In this document: piece after piece, positions 12,001 to 20,400 of the stretch
Position numbering within the stretch: position 1 is the first letter of the stretch
Layout of the letters: each line of letters begins with the position of its first letter
NCBI GenBank assembly: GCA_946550725.1
Contig: CAMNQX010000001.1
Location: 62,001-126,000, forward strand
Origin: an uncultured Clostridia bacterium
Lineage (GTDB): Bacteria > Bacillota > Clostridia > Oscillospirales > Oscillospiraceae
Length of the DNA: 64,000 nt
Reading direction: 5' to 3'
Notes under the pieces: generated by a model
What the model saw: only the letters and a program-made list of their open reading frames with translations
Told to the model about the DNA's origin: nothing
Database searches by the model: none
Position numbers and translations under genes: made by a program

Positions 12001-14395
12001 GGTCGGCCCCCAGCAGGTCCAGGGCATTGAACCGCCCCGCCAGGTTGCTCACGCCGGTGGCGTTGGCCAGGGCGGCCATCAGGGAGGTGGTGCCGGTGGC
12101 GTCGGAGGCGCTCCAGATGCGCCCCGTCCGGCCCGTGTCACCGCCCAGGCTGTTGGAGATGGTGGCGGCGGAGTAGGGCACCCAGTCGGTCTGATAGCTG
12201 GGGTCCTTCACCGCGCTGTGGTCCCGCTTGGACAGGTCATCGGGGGCGGTGGCGTCCACCTTCTCGTATACCTGCCCGCTGTACGCCGTGGAGACGGCGG
12301 CCTGGTTGTCGTAGGACAGGTAGGCCAGCTGGGCGATGTTGATGTCCTTCACGTTGGCCGCCTGGGCCGCGTCCCCCTGGTGCCAGACCTCCAGCTTGGC
12401 GGTCTTGGTGACCACCTTGGTATACTCCACCACCACGTCCAGGTCGGACTGGGGCATGGTGAAGGTAAGGGTGCCGCCGAAGGGCAGGATCAGGATGGTG
12501 TTGTCGGAGGGATCGCGCTCCATATCCGCCGGGGCGCTGAGCAGGTCCTCCATATTCTTCTGGTTGTTGAAGTTGTAGATGTGTACCCGGGCCTCATAGT
12601 CCGGGTGGGTGGAGACGGTCATGGTCACCACCTGATCCCGGCTGACCATCATCTGCGGGCCGTCCCCGTGGCCGTCGTTGGGGTGCCGCTCCCGGGGGTC
12701 GAAGCTGTTGACGGACACCGGCTGCAGGTCGGGGGTGGGGGAGCCTATGGGCGACTGGTCGCAGAAGGAGGAGATGGTGGTCTCGTTGCCCAGCATATAG
12801 TCCGCGGCGTAGGGCTTGGGGATCTCGGAGAGATAGAGGGTGTAGTCTCTGGTGTTGCCGGGCTGGAACACCACCAGGACGTACACGTCCTCATTTGGCA
12901 TCACGAAGGTATAGTGCTCCTGGTCGGTGACGGTGACGAAGGGCCAGCCCATTTCCACCGGGCTTCCGTCGCTCCCCGTGTCCGTGCCGTCGTAGTACAC
13001 CCACACCGTGGCCACATAGCCGCTCTGCACCGTCAGGTCCAGCTGCATGCCGGTCCCGCCCTGAAGGTTGGAGATAGTCTGGTTGTTCTGGTCCACAAAG
13101 ACGGGGGTCGCCCCCATGTCCTCCTGTACGGACAGGCGGGCCGTGTTTTGGGAGCCGCCGCCGTTCTGGATGAGCAGGGTGGCGCTGTGGAACACGTCGA
13201 CCACCCGGGCCGGACCGTCGCCCCAGATGTTCAGGTCTCCGGCAAAGCGGAGCTGAAGCTTCAGGTCCTTCCCCTGGTTGCGGGTGGTGACCCGCTCCCA
13301 GGCGGCGTAGCTGCCCGTGGCGGCGTCCCCGATCCCGTCGTTCCCGGCGCCGATGGAGAAATGGCTGGCGTCCCGGATCAGCCGCAGGCAGAGCCGGGCG
13401 TGGGCGTCGTGGGCATGGAGCACGAAGGGGATCATCATCAGATACTCCGGCGGGTCATCCGTCTCGGTGCCGGACGCCTCCGGCGGGATCACAAAATTCC
13501 CCCCGTTGTCCGTATATCCCGTATACTCCCCGGCCAGACGGCGGTTTAAGCCCTCCAGGTCCTTCAGCTCCAGGGAGATGTAGGTCATCCGCCAGTCGGC
13601 GTCGGTGGCCGGGTCGGTGTCGGAATACTGGTTGTTGCGGATATTGTCCAGAGAGGGGTTTTCCAGCTCGTCCTGGGTGATGGGGTCGGCCCGGAGAATG
13701 TTGCCCTCCTCCACGGGCAGGTCGGTCTCCGCGTGAAGGAGCTGGTAGGCGTCGCTCCACTGGTTGTGGCCATAGGCCTTGTTGGCGAAATTGGCCCGCT
13801 CGATGGTGGCGGCGTAGCCGCCCGCTCCCACATACGGCTCAATGTAGGTCTTGTTGTAGTAGAAGCCCAGCTCCAGGCTGGTAATGCCCTGGTTGCCGCT
13901 GTTGTTCAACAGCTCCCAGACCTGGGTGCGGTCAACGCCCACGCCCACCCAGAAGATGATCTCGTCCGCCCCCGCGTCGTTCACCATCCGGCTGGTGTAG
14001 CCGCTCCAGGTGTTGGCGTCGATGGGGTTGGTGCGGTGGTCCTTATTGTAGGCGGCGGGAGCCACCAGTTGACCGGGCAGCTCAGCGGTCCCGTTGCCGT
14101 TGTTGTCCCCCAGGAAGTCCACATAGAGGTTGGGCCGCCCGTTGTCCGCGTCCTGGAAGTCCAGCTGCCGGGGGGGGATGCCCTCACGGGGCTGGACCTC
14201 TGCTAGTGCCGCCTGGTCCGCCTGGTCCACCGGGGCCGGCTGCGTCTGGGCGCCGTCGGGCGACGCGGCCTGGGCGGTGACAGCGTCCGCTCCCCCAGCG
14301 GCAAGCGCCGTGGGGAGCCATTGTGTCACCGTACCGGTCAGCATCAGTATGCTCAAGGCCAGGGCCAGGAGTTTTTTCGCGCGCAGCTTCACCAT
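1..14395 (-). CDS. Giant secreted FTMP-repeat surface protein with cohesin-like and dockerin-like modules (C-terminus outside window)
   Basis: At least 4798 codons are open from ATG at 14395 to the left edge, so the stop codon lies outside. The start is supported by AAAGGAAG 8 nt upstream and by a Sec signal peptide (basic MVKLRAKK, hydrophobic core, Ala-rich cleavage region near residue 33). Residues about 135-355 form a module with the motif YNKTYIEP that resembles the cohesin-like modules of the next two genes upstream. From about residue 490 to 4200 there are roughly 25 repeats of about 80-170 residues, most with a variant of FTMPA-x-DVTVTVTF, as in divergent InlB-B-like/'bacterial repeat' domains. 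A helical stretch interrupts them near residues 820-910. Residues about 4590-4690 hold two dockerin-like Ca-binding loops (GDVDGDG and DLNGDGK), followed by an acidic tail. No catalytic domain is visible. I infer a surface adhesin or structural fibre; the substrate is unknown. Confidence 0.9.
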   Translation of the reverse strand, partial: MVKLRAKKLLALALSILMLTGTVTQWLPTALAAGGADAVTAQAASPDGAQTQPAPVDQADQAALAEVQPREGIPPRQLDFQDADNGRPNLYVDFLGDNNGNGTAELPGQLVAPAAYNKDHRTNPIDANTWSGYTSRMVNDAGADEIIFWVGVGVDRTQVWELLNNSGNQGITSLELGFYYNKTYIEPYVGAGGYAATIERANFANKAYGHNQWSDAYQLLHAETDLPVEEGNILRADPITQDELENPSLDNIRNNQYSDTDPATDADWRMTYISLELKDLEGLNRRLAGEYTGYTDNGGNFVIPPEASGTETDDPPEYLMMIPFVLHAHDAHARLCLRLIRDASHFSIGAGNDGIGDAATGSYAAWERVTTRNQGKDLKLQLRFAGDLNIWGDGPARVVDVFHSATLLIQNGGGSQNTARLSVQEDMGATPVFVDQNNQTISNLQGGTGMQLDLTVQSGYVATVWVYYDGTDTGSDGSPVEMGWPFVTVTDQEHYTFVMPNEDVYVLVVFQPGNTRDYTLYLSEIPKPYAADYMLGNETTISSFCDQSPIGSPTPDLQPVSVNSFDPRERHPNDGHGDGPQMMVSRDQVVTMTVSTHPDYEARVHIYNFNNQKNMEDLLSAPADMERDPSDNTILILPFGGTLTFTMPQSDLDVVVEYTKVVTKTAKLEVWHQGDAAQAANVKDINIAQLAYLSYDNQAAVSTAYSGQVYEKVDATAPDDLSKRDHSAVKDPSYQTDWVPYSAATISNSLGGDTGRTGRIWSASDATGTTSLMAALANATGVSNLAGRFNALDLLGADLLSDGSTMGLRKNLDGEIYGDGELTDAAALLWELRSKVLADTTAGGLRDTYYLDGTLDASTTYKYFALTPAQVQAYQIACLEIDAIHRANRQAYRMAYQSYQEAKRIYDEVVKTPVTATATAPIQPQEPLDLQVTDATGLREYQGEDYSNDYLVDYTSYMTQYTAYITSLRDAETPTVVDFTVKPKDRPAYRSVPLLGDAAAKAAVQAAVTKYQWNNKVVDNATAEVETAATVSTRSGRTVWLLLEADSAYEVESVELLDAGGNSALKDPNTGMTLEARASTSFKNVYTFSMPREDCIIRVNYRLRGQRTLQWQVKGAAGKEKNVAHIEAYQVTTLTTHDTIPVTDPQWDNVYPENTTRPTLARRTNEGHVDDASYPDTLDKENFPVEGLLVKSQVTVRLTCDDDYRVTVTATNGSGGNPIQVTANTAAGLYTFTVPEGTNPNVVLTITYARKSQAQHQAHIRILNYDSPYSADNSGLWNNGSADISAQSDTPLHGTVSLAPGYYIYTSYALGDHGTYPYTLDGNGYNNATGAGPVSQDGQRSRIRLETTMPDEDLYIYLVVRKGLPPVEPANALTVVVLDDDNTANPLADNWAKATVYARENNALKRVELPAAGKGATGGGVLQVTHYGKVESGDAILDGDRVELDLSAAYDKGYYVSGVELAPSYLGGDLEWLPADSIANGERKLQFTMPAGSTTVTVHFSKLEGTELAPSYYIRALKTETDRDGNTVTTPYNQITTATSETIRTFTAGNSYTLSNLTNPEQVPASGTGRGAGVAGEKVTMTFQVAQGWYVQSVAVMTDGSARPADFTITSGDNDGSGGTFTADLVMPAGDAWFIVKYRQCPEDPNHPGEILPRPEIPEYAITLMVIDNDNTGEPPDPNTVTASFSGAEGVHHAAIRAGGNYDATAIQYIHAGDQVVLNHSLAPGYSLDYIIVNPTEQGIVPTYVDATTSQFTMPARNITVIAKIVKKAQQPYTADLILRPPAGMTVGDLASVGQGTFTNNGGSLANYYKNAIYSLLLNPGEQVDFDLYAFDGYYIRKVEVAPAVGATASLSGSFGYQSGGFVMPAANVYVNVYFERLWPDQVKYDLTLKVNDSSARNGNYAHFATVGGVDFPAADQRLVHGGESYTVTQAVLDGQEVHVTLNRETGFYYDPSTIQITDSSGAEIPWRMTATGLAFLMPPRSTTVEVSFRRDTRTDVENPPRRAILHIDGTVKAGEIVRLYRNDGLTAGDAAYSDGSYISNLRAGDLLHLQLDLPDASKATRWVAAAYGVDEATGEQLILPVTQVPGGGLTHFPVPTLPAGADATKPLHVYVSLKDKDEGDLDQTMTLVVQGPNGSGTATMQETATPGNAVTATAGATGSTPPNAAVGTIRAAQGRGITVTMDPASGYIISQLVVTDNQGNRLDYDWISMLEDDDVEPSVWNPNPQQQITLTVPATGGTVWVVYAPRPTDPTDPDKPLQYTAQVVVNNDDYVGALPSRNNAWLSAGTQLSQKLVNAAAGDWIDLDITVQAGYRIRPIFVSPQSFGIKPQLYLGDLDSQTTGFVMPAGDVTVYVTFVRDELDVYNATLVVKGFRGKVIDPATDLGTNKATIHSDRTGTRGPIDSSDDPISVQAAAVREWVTVTYDWDPDDSWVSSVTVLDLSGRRVPFTQKDEHTITLPMVERDIIITVTYEDKEVTPPPTPIDPPPDPTPELTPVRLHVIDMTDDHSIDTEDEGWGQVLYTPDGSPGSGMAQDSGRLTALPVTAGQTDASWGNTETIWVPAGRDVVLNAYSNYNDGVYILSAYVLYRDGGQMIECNFKPNNKEADLFHSPNDAPGFYWNRTAIFSAHPDYNDVYVFLTREAPVANEFSATLMLKSDEADTGSAAVIWTGNDVMTDFKQKATVQANGDHGRITAQRKETVTVTVTPMDGYAIDYILMTPLGIPITPKRVGNTYTFTMPGYNVCATVYLKRSNDRQFTATVHYSEQWKNPTDLPGEHNRAVISWSPDGGTRDSREATRLAPDSTPMIVNENATVTLDVTLDDPYVVLAAYVLQGGALVPLDPALEGTKETVSMTDNSLADGTATFTMPSGDVDVYVVTTNDPPPKDWHTIVLVATDTAPSGNDSGKNKGYLNQEDAADADKRTAYSYPAYTRMDGTTYPANPPSGFAHTFMTLPEYKDDGSVNYYTVVADPDPGYEFNPYKSGLTKNNPAYVQSITPVTTFPRYSYHEPVGDCNRAVHLVFESADDLTLTVEIEDPDNPGNGTVTNAVDAVTAGLDPLSLTSTSALGSYQIMSGITSGAPVNFTVDPETGYTAMAVLKAGSDVTYLTLTPAADGSDHLTGTFDMPANDAVLTVTFFKPYQGTLELRDLSGAAHRARMTESTGTPPDAVSVDALTITSGTLEDLPNGTGLTAQMVDFDAAAAAEKVTGLLTRRGSTTILTPQANAGGVDEYRHTIDRADATVTLVVTNRTDPNTDPYIAAVTAVNKPERDYNDDPVADPTIQATPTGAAFGDSWTTAHPGNTVTVTLDVPEGYEADLTATNGAALSMTTVAGPAAGQTVTFTMPAANVQVTVTYRKVEFDLTLRIVDASGKTNATTVTAHADWPLTVDGDMDVVRGGETVDVSAVTDPAAVIRSITVRPNLGGSRYLVAAPMAVGADYTGSFTMPYADTVITVVYGGDPDDPDVPKPYYLAYSAVDDPAADPANRVVSIQNTSRTALMDGSPLPVSSPHWTAGYETDSVTVSYETAPGFYATATAVRNRDNAAIPVVLLDHGTGGTATAAIPDPGENITITIHYSTEEPEKKTQDVALQLIGHRGELNNQAQTSGGTLSGLSLNGTATGRPPQYVGTANPYDPVEEIRSAATMGDDLRTLANWATNFQVVRMTVAVRNTVTNQETGEVDLLVNRYAGSATTRSTMPTVGDNEIAVIRVYYGNIFWARLHIEPHGADNRDVNGNQTSATDGRAAINRHLDRLEDMMGGETVTTTAVPGAGQRLAGVVWESATGGAVSATRVGTTDNYTFTMPGENVEFYAVYKPEDDRSYIAKVAFADDSAHLGNAGNAVTITNQSDPAAVHGTYWTAAKENEAVVVNVKVADGYKAEIITTYKDHAATHTPPYDFYINRTKFVPNLTLGKDASFVMPANTDATVTVRYTKGYDLSLEVKDASSLPTAADKNAADVTTNEAPARTLHAESDGTTTADTDGPLTAVDANTQITTAVTAAGGGAAQYRVTRFSPFTGTVRVDAPGTANPYSYAMPGEDVVETVVFVNDQAPLLAKVEVKGESDVNGNAAAPIVDRTDTVNTVQGTVWTTTAGGNTIDLTLTVAKGYVAKIKVRRDNANYYANPTDETQWDWLDADEYTFTQGVYTLDDAATPPVDVYDETPFVSDGTTGVTEVTMGFQSRIPHALFPNDIGGEEHFIFTMPDHDADGTSAPTDVTVIVEFVFAGTIPQPFDPRNVNDADYDRQPDFLEQGFIYGENRGDFAVVEIPTLIQEIKDGEELFHTDNHTPLGDTVDPKNNVKFSFFLYDAATDVYTPLTLGADVRLEPYDTEDAATYTAGDPYNYYRGGSALWQGPGHWHGTGTDEQFTGSKFKLVPTEPDAVTGLRTDGAQALYDMLNNQGSLAQRAGTGDYYTRLAVIAEDTIGQKSAYTQVWIRPHFTVEVKVISYAPNHTATASLYKLMSQTELDAKADADGAAHETRDPAVFKHYRWSEDDAPYADNHTAYTGTVLGANKYYQKIGVMSSDLLGGYTSAYDPGAPTLLRNVDAAAAGNKAFTYGLTLEKASHLTYTRVDLDLWAGVDLSGTAPVLPTWYNDSTLTYTISDTVYLITGDVDGDGYTKWQDYDTLYSYVWRGTPWNNTMTADPGPGATPGEALEWKRSTHNPESLAYRCDLNGDGKITLQDLNLVQTVFDYNRSVADYLWTRRNADGTLGERVLPFGFDGSVKNKNPIADYISLFGLRLDGEPIPVEPDAYWDSLVDPKTTEAVPLDNPVVDENGAIVDDAGPGEAPAEPARRPTHGDAKNEDDA
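355..600 (-). other. Dockerin-like element of the FTMP-repeat protein
   Basis: Two EF-hand-like calcium loops are visible: GDVDGDG followed by YTKWQDYDTLYSYVW, and DLNGDGKITLQDLNLVQTVF. Together they match the duplicated loop-helix pattern of type I dockerins. About 60 residues separate the loops, more than in cellulosomal dockerins (about 10-12 residues between repeats). A beta strand (TVYLI) leads directly into the first loop, as in the three sister proteins. Partner binding is inferred. Confidence 0.7.
1780..12960 (-). repeat. Array of about 25 FTMP-type beta modules
   Basis: Protein-level repeat. Each unit begins with a strand carrying Asp/Asn-rich loops (for example VLDDDNT and VIDNDNT), continues with a Gly-Tyr-rich strand (Gly-Tyr-x-Val), and closes with a variant of YTFTMPAxDVTVTVTF. 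Clear closing motifs are FTMPGYNV, FTMPSGDV, FDMPANDA, FTMPAANV, FTMPGENV and FVMPANTD. Units are diverged at DNA level, so this is an old array and not a recent tandem duplication. The family resembles divergent InlB B-repeats; the Ca-binding role of the acidic loops is a guess. Confidence 0.75.
13335..13985 (-). other. Cohesin-like N-terminal module of the FTMP-repeat protein
   Basis: The order is FWVGVGV, then SLELGFYYNKTYIEPYV, later YLMMIPFVLHAHD and a DASHFSIGAG segment. The next gene upstream has the same order (FWMGVKL, LSLTYDSRYVEPAMV, LLALPFKLKSQP). A beta-sandwich with a Y-x-x-x-Y-[VI]-x-P strand early in the fold is typical of cohesin-type and related carbohydrate-binding sandwiches. 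Assignment is by pattern only. Confidence 0.5.
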
Positions 14396-14403
14396 AGTCG
14401 GCA

Positions 14404-14411
14404 CTTCCTTT
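14404..14411 (-). promoter_or_regulatory. Ribosome binding site for the FTMP-repeat gene
   Basis: AAAGGAAG reads toward the ATG at 14395 with 8 nt spacing. It sits in a 42-bp gap after the stop codon of the SLH-protein gene. No terminator or promoter fits in this gap, so translation is probably from a shared mRNA. Confidence 0.75.
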
Positions 14412-14437
14412 GCTCAGCGGGGTAAGTTCAACGCTTC

Positions 14438-17400
14438 TCAGTCGTCGGTGGGCGGGGTCACGGTGGGTTCGGGGAACACGATGGTGTTGACGGCCTGGAG
14501 AACGTATGCATAGGACCAGTTCTCCGGCGTCATGTCCGCCGGGATCTTCAGCCCGGGCAGGCTTTCGTCCAGCTTAACGGTCAGCAGGCGGGCGAGGATA
14601 GCGGCGGCCTCCTGGCGGGTCAGCTCCCGGCCGGGGAGGAAGTTCCCGCCACCCGCGCCCTGGATGATGCCGGTCTTGCCCAGGGCGTCGATGTAGCGGT
14701 AGGCCCAGGTGTCCTCCGCCCCGGCGTCGGCGAACTGGTGGACCTGCCCCTTGGTATCGGGGGTGTCCAGACGGAGCATCCGGGTCACCATGGTCACAAA
14801 TTCCGCCCGGGTGATGAGCTGGCTGCCGCCAAAGGCGCTGCCGGGCAGGCCGACCACCACGCCCGCCCCGGTCATGCGCCGCAGGGCATCGGCGTACTTC
14901 TCTTCTCCGGTCACGTCCAGATAGGGCAGCTCCGCGGTGGCGGTCCAGTTGGCGTTGGGGTTCAGGAACAGGTCCAGAAGCTCCACCGCCTGGGCGCGGG
15001 TCATGGGCAGCTCGGGATAGAAGTTCTCCTCCTCGTCCAGCTCCATCCACGCCTCGTTGTGGAGGAAGTCGAAGAGGCTCTCCGGCTGCCGGGTCAGCGG
15101 GAGCGGCTCGGAGACGGTCACGCGGATGGAACTGGACTTGCCGTTGTCCGTGGTGAGGGTGATGGTACACCGGCCCACCCCCCGGAAGGTGACCAGGCCG
15201 TTTTCATCCACCGTGGCCACAGACGGGTCGGAGCTGGTCCAGCGGAAGCGGCGGTTGGAGGGCTTTTCGGGAATGGCGGCCCAGGTGAGCTGGTACGGCT
15301 CATCCCCCAGCCGGACATAGAGCACGGTGGGCAGGATCTGGATCATGCGCACCTGTCTGCCGGTGTCGTTGGTGGTCTGCACATAGAGCTTCGCCACCCG
15401 TCCGCCCAGCGTCTCGTCAAAGGTGTTGACCGTCATGGTGGTCTCCACCGTGGAGCCGTCCTCCAGCTTTACCCGGACAGGGACCACGATCTCCTCGGTA
15501 AAGTTCAGCGCCGTTTCGTTGAACTCCACCTTGGCCGTCTTGTCCGCGTCCCAGAAGTAGCCGTAGTAGCGGGTGGGGTGGTTGTAGACGGCGGCGGAGA
15601 GGTGCTTTTCGTCCTCATAGATCAGGGTGTCGGTGAACCACACCGCCTCCAGCAGCTCCACCAGATAATCGGTGTTGTCGGTGCGGTCCAGGCTGCGTTC
15701 GGTGGACGCGGAGGTCAGGTCCAGCCGCTGGGTGAGGGTCTTGATGGCGGAGGCGGGACCGATCTGGGCCACCGGCTGCTCCTCCGGCCACTGGCTGTTC
15801 TCTCCCAGCTCCGCGTCAAAGTCCATCTGCGCCCGGGCGGCGGCCTGGGCGGCGGCCTCCATACTGTCGGCCGCGGCCAGCACGGCCCGGGAGGCCTCCT
15901 GGGCGGCGGCCAGCTTCTCCTCGGTCTGGTCCGCCTCCCACGCGGCCAGGGCCTTCTGCGCCGCGTCCAGCAGGGCCGCGGTCACCTTCCCGTCGCCGCT
16001 CAGGTTGCCCGAGGCATGGTAGTTGTGGGTCTCCGACAGCCGGACGATGGGGTAAAACACGGTGTCCCGGGGCAGGTTGACCCGGTCGGTGGTATACAGC
16101 GTATAGTACCAGTACGCGTCCTCCGCCTTGACCTCGTTGCCGTTTTCGTCGGTGAGGACGGCGCCGCCGGGGTAGGCGTCCGGATTCAGCACAAAGCCGC
16201 TGTCCTCCCGGAAGGTGCGGCCGCCCACCTCCACAACGCCGGTGTCCAGCTCCGCCCACTGGTAGAGCTGGCCCTTATAGACGGTGTTCTCGTTCTGGGC
16301 CTCCGCCTTGGGGAGCCGGGCCAGGTCAGGCCGGTAGGCCGCGTCGGTGGCGGTGGGGGTGACCGTCTCCCCGCCAAAGAAGGTGGTGTCCTGATACGCC
16401 TTCTTGCCGTCCACTCCCGCCCAGTTGGCCAGCAGGCCGGTGGGGACGCCGTCGGCGTCGGTCTGGGCGTACAGCAGGGCGTACTCAAAGTGCAGCTCGT
16501 CCCGGAACTCGTCGGTGCGGCCGGCGTTGTTGTTGTCCGCCAGCGCCGCCAGCGGCTGGTCCAGCAGGAGACGCACCACATTGGTGTTGCGGTCCACCAC
16601 CAGCCGGGCGAAGGCCCCGGAGTAGCCGTTCAGCTCCTGGATGGGAGAGCGGTTGGCCTTTTGAATGGTAGCGAAGGGCGCGGCGGCCTGGCCGTCCACC
16701 GTGGCCGAGCGGGTGGTCATCCCCACCGACGTCTCCCGCACCTGATGGCCGTTGTTGGCGTCCCAGTTCCAGGCGCTGTCCCAGTCCCAGGTGTAGTTGG
16801 CCGCGTCGGGACCGGCCAACACCATGTTGGTGACCTCCACGGGCATGGCCGTCACCGCCTTATACTTGTCCCAGCCGGTGGTCACGTCCTCGAAGGACTG
16901 GCTGGCGCTCCAGTAGTCGGCCTGCTCCTGACTACCCACGCCCAAAATGCCGGAATCGTCCACATAGTGGACGTTGGGATTGGCAAAGGTGAAGGTCAGC
17001 CCTCTGCCCCAGACGTAGTTGTCGGCCCACTCCGTCCGGCCGTTTTCCGCCAGAGGGACTTCCCCGTTGGGGAGGTACGTCCCGGTGGTGAAGGTGACGC
17101 GGCCGTCAGTCACATTGGTCTTGAAGGCGCCGAAGTTGCTGTGGTCCATGCTGCTGCTCTCGTAGGACGCTCCAAAGGGTACATAGACCACGTCGGCGGA
17201 GGAACCGGAGCCGTAAAGGTTGGTGAGGGTCAGGGACCCGGCGGCCCGGGCGTCTCCGTCATAGGTCTTGTCCTGGGCGCGCAGGGTGTAGCGGAGCTTC
17301 AGGGGGTTGACCTTGATGGGGGTGGGGGTGCCCACATAGTCGCCGCTGGCGATCCTCTCGCCCAGGATCACCGGCGTTGCCGCGATCTGGGTGTCGGCGC

Positions 17401-20400
17401 TCACCGCCTTCTGGAAGCCGGACACCACCAGATATTTGCCGTTGGCGGCGAAGGGACGCGCCTTGGGGACCTGGCCGGGGGCGGCCAGATACCGCTGGGT
17501 CTCGTGGGTGGGGGCGATGGTGAGGTGATCCCCCGTGGCCGCCGTCCAGTAGACGTCGGGCAGGCTGCGCCGCTGTTCATTGGAGGTGGGCAGCGCCTCT
17601 CCCGGCGTCCAGTAGTTCACATAGAGGCCCATGGACTTAAACTGCTCCGGGCCAAGGTAGTCCACCGTGACCCGCTCCACGCTGCCCGTCTCCTGGTCCA
17701 GCTGGGCATACTCCACCAGCACCCGCAGGCCGGTGAGGTCCAGCGGCTCGCCGTAGGTGTACTCCAGCTTATTGGGCGGGTTGGTAATGGAGATGGAGCG
17801 AATGGTACGCAGCTTGGCGGACCCCCACACCGCCCCGTCTCCGGTGGTCTGGTCCAGCTCGCCAAAGCTCTCTCCCGACCGGGTGAGCAGGGTGTAGTTC
17901 CGGGTGACCGCAGTGTTCAGCAGCCCCAGCTCAGAGACCCGCACGCCCAGGGACACGTCCGCCCCCGTCAGGCTCCAGCCGCTGTTGGGGAAGTCCACCC
18001 GCGCCCGGAAGATCAGGTCGTCCCCGCTCAGCAGGCCCAGACTGGTGGTAATAGGCAGGTCGTGAGGCTTGCCGTCCCCGCTGTTGCCGGCGCTCACCGG
18101 GTAAACGGGCGTGGCGGTGCCGCACGCCACCTCTACCCGGGGCTGCAGGCCGCTGCGCTGGGCGGTGGAGAACTCCGTGCGGTAGGTGAAGGTGGTGGGG
18201 TCGTTGAAGATGGTGTACACCGGGTCGTTGGCGCTGCTGTTGATCCCCGTGACCCGCACAGGGCGGGGATAGACGTAGAGGCTGGCGTCCCGGGTGACCA
18301 CATTGTAGTTGGACAGCACCGTCGTGGGGTTGGCGGCGGTGAGGGTCAGGTCATACTCCCCCCATTTGCCGTTGGTCCCCACCGTGCTTCGAACGGTGGC
18401 GTTGGTGACAAAGCGCAGGCCGGTAAAGTCCGCCCCGGGGTCCAGTTGGGCCAGATCGCTCTGAGTACCCTCTCTGGCCAGCGTCCCGCCGCTCAGCGCC
18501 CGCAGGGCGTCCTGGTCCACCTGGACCAGCTCCCGGGTGTCAAAGGTAAAGGTATAGTCCCCGGTGGGATTCTCCTCCCCGTAGAATTTATGGGCGTCGG
18601 CGGCGGTGAGGGTCAGGGTGGCCTTGCCCACCCGGATCGGCTCCTCCGCCTGGGTGGGGGCATACTGGGAGTATACCAGCGGGTTACTGGCGTTTCGCCG
18701 CCCGGTCACGAAGAGGGTCGCCCCATGGTGGGTGCCGGGGGCCATGATGTCACCGCTGGTCACGGTCTGGGCCAGCGCCTCGGCCTCGCTCCGGGTCTGG
18801 CCGGGCTTTACATAGTAGATGGCGAAGCCGCGGGCGGCAAAGGTGGAGATGCGCTCCCCCGTCTCCTCGTCCACCCGGAGCTGGCGGTAGACCACATCCT
18901 CGGCGTTGAAGTTGTTGTCCGGGTCGTTGTCGTAGGTCCTGTCGTACTCCACCCGGACGGTCATGGCGTTGCCCGACGTGCCCGGTTCGCTGGGGGCGAA
19001 CTGGTCGCCGTAGGTGTAGGTCATCTGGCCCAGACTGGTGATGACGATGTTCTGGATGGGCCGCAGGTACACCCGGCCCTCTCCCGACACATAATAGGGC
19101 TTGTTCACCGCCTGGTCGTTGTTGGCCGGGGCGGAGACGGTGTTGTCCATGGCGGAGGACGGGACCCGGTCCATAAAGCTCACGTCGTCGGCAAAGACCA
19201 TGACGTAGTTGCCGCTGTCCGCGCCCACCAGCTCCATCTTCTCCACCTGGACCTTTTTGTTCAGGTAGCCTTCGCTGGACTCCGCGATGGCGTCGTTGTC
19301 AAAGAAGCCCTGGGTGAACTCCGTCCAGGTATAGCACTCCGGGTCCGGCAGGAACCGGACCTGATAACGCACCTGCACATCGTCCCCCGGGACCAGAGCC
19401 TCGGTCTCCCGGTCGGTGCCCGCGGGGAAGGTGCAGCCGTAGTCGGTATACATATTGCCGTCGCTGGTGGCGGTGTAGTAGGAGGTGGTGCCCCGCACCG
19501 GGTCGTACTGGGGCAGGATGAAGTCCACCTTGTCCCCTGCCGCCTCCAAAAAGCTCCCCGTCACCGGGTCCTTGGCCACCACCAGGTTCTTGGTGTCGGC
19601 GTAGATGTTGGTGAAACTGCCGCCCTCGCCGTTGCCCCGGACGGCCTTCACGATGATGGGCCGGGGCTGGATCACCAGAGGCGCGGACCCCTCTGCCGGG
19701 GAGGTGGAGGCGGTCTCGCCCTCCTGGACGGTATACTGAATGTCGTAGCAGGGACTTTCCGCGCCGGAGATCAGGATCCTGTATGTCCTGCCCACCACGA
19801 TGGGGGTGGTGGCCGTGACCGGCGTTCCCTGATCGTCCACCATCCGGAACTGGGGCAGCTTGTGCCGCTGGGCGACGCCGTAGCCCTCCAGCTCCGCGTC
19901 CAGCCGGTCAAAGACCATCTTCAGTTCCGCGCTGGTGCCACGGGTCACGCCGGCGGTGTCCTTGCCCGCCAGCTGGGAGACGCGGAAGGTAAAGTCGGGC
20001 AGGCCCTCGCCCAGCTCCTCGCCGTAGAAGCGCTGGGCGCTCCTGGCCGTGAGGGTGAGGGTCCTGGGCCGGATGGTGATGGGTTCGCTGTAGCACTTGA
20101 TGTACTGCGCGCCTTGGCTGGTGTCCTCATCGCCCACATACTTGGACACGCAGGCGCAGATCCGCCAGCCGTTCATATCGGGGTAGAGGTAATTGTCCCG
20201 GTAGCCGCCTGCCCGGCGGTTCTCCGGGTCGACTTCCCGGCTGAAGCCGTAGGGCCGGGTGTCCTTGCCGTCGGCGTCCACGCCGGTGCCCACCAGGGAA
20301 TTGGCGTTTTCGGGCTTGCTCCCCTCCTCATACTCCTCCGGCGTCACCCAGTTATAGTGGATGAGCAGGGGGAACAGGTCGGGGGAGTTGTAGGCGTATT

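Noticed and set aside
29-13549. Long plus-strand open frames at 29-6523, 6572-8821 and 9236-13549
   Set aside because: They are codon-aligned complements of the FTMP-repeat gene and show the same Val/Gly/His-rich composition without domains.
14396-14437. A separate promoter for the FTMP-repeat gene
   Set aside because: The 42-bp gap has only a ribosome binding site; no -35/-10 pair fits.
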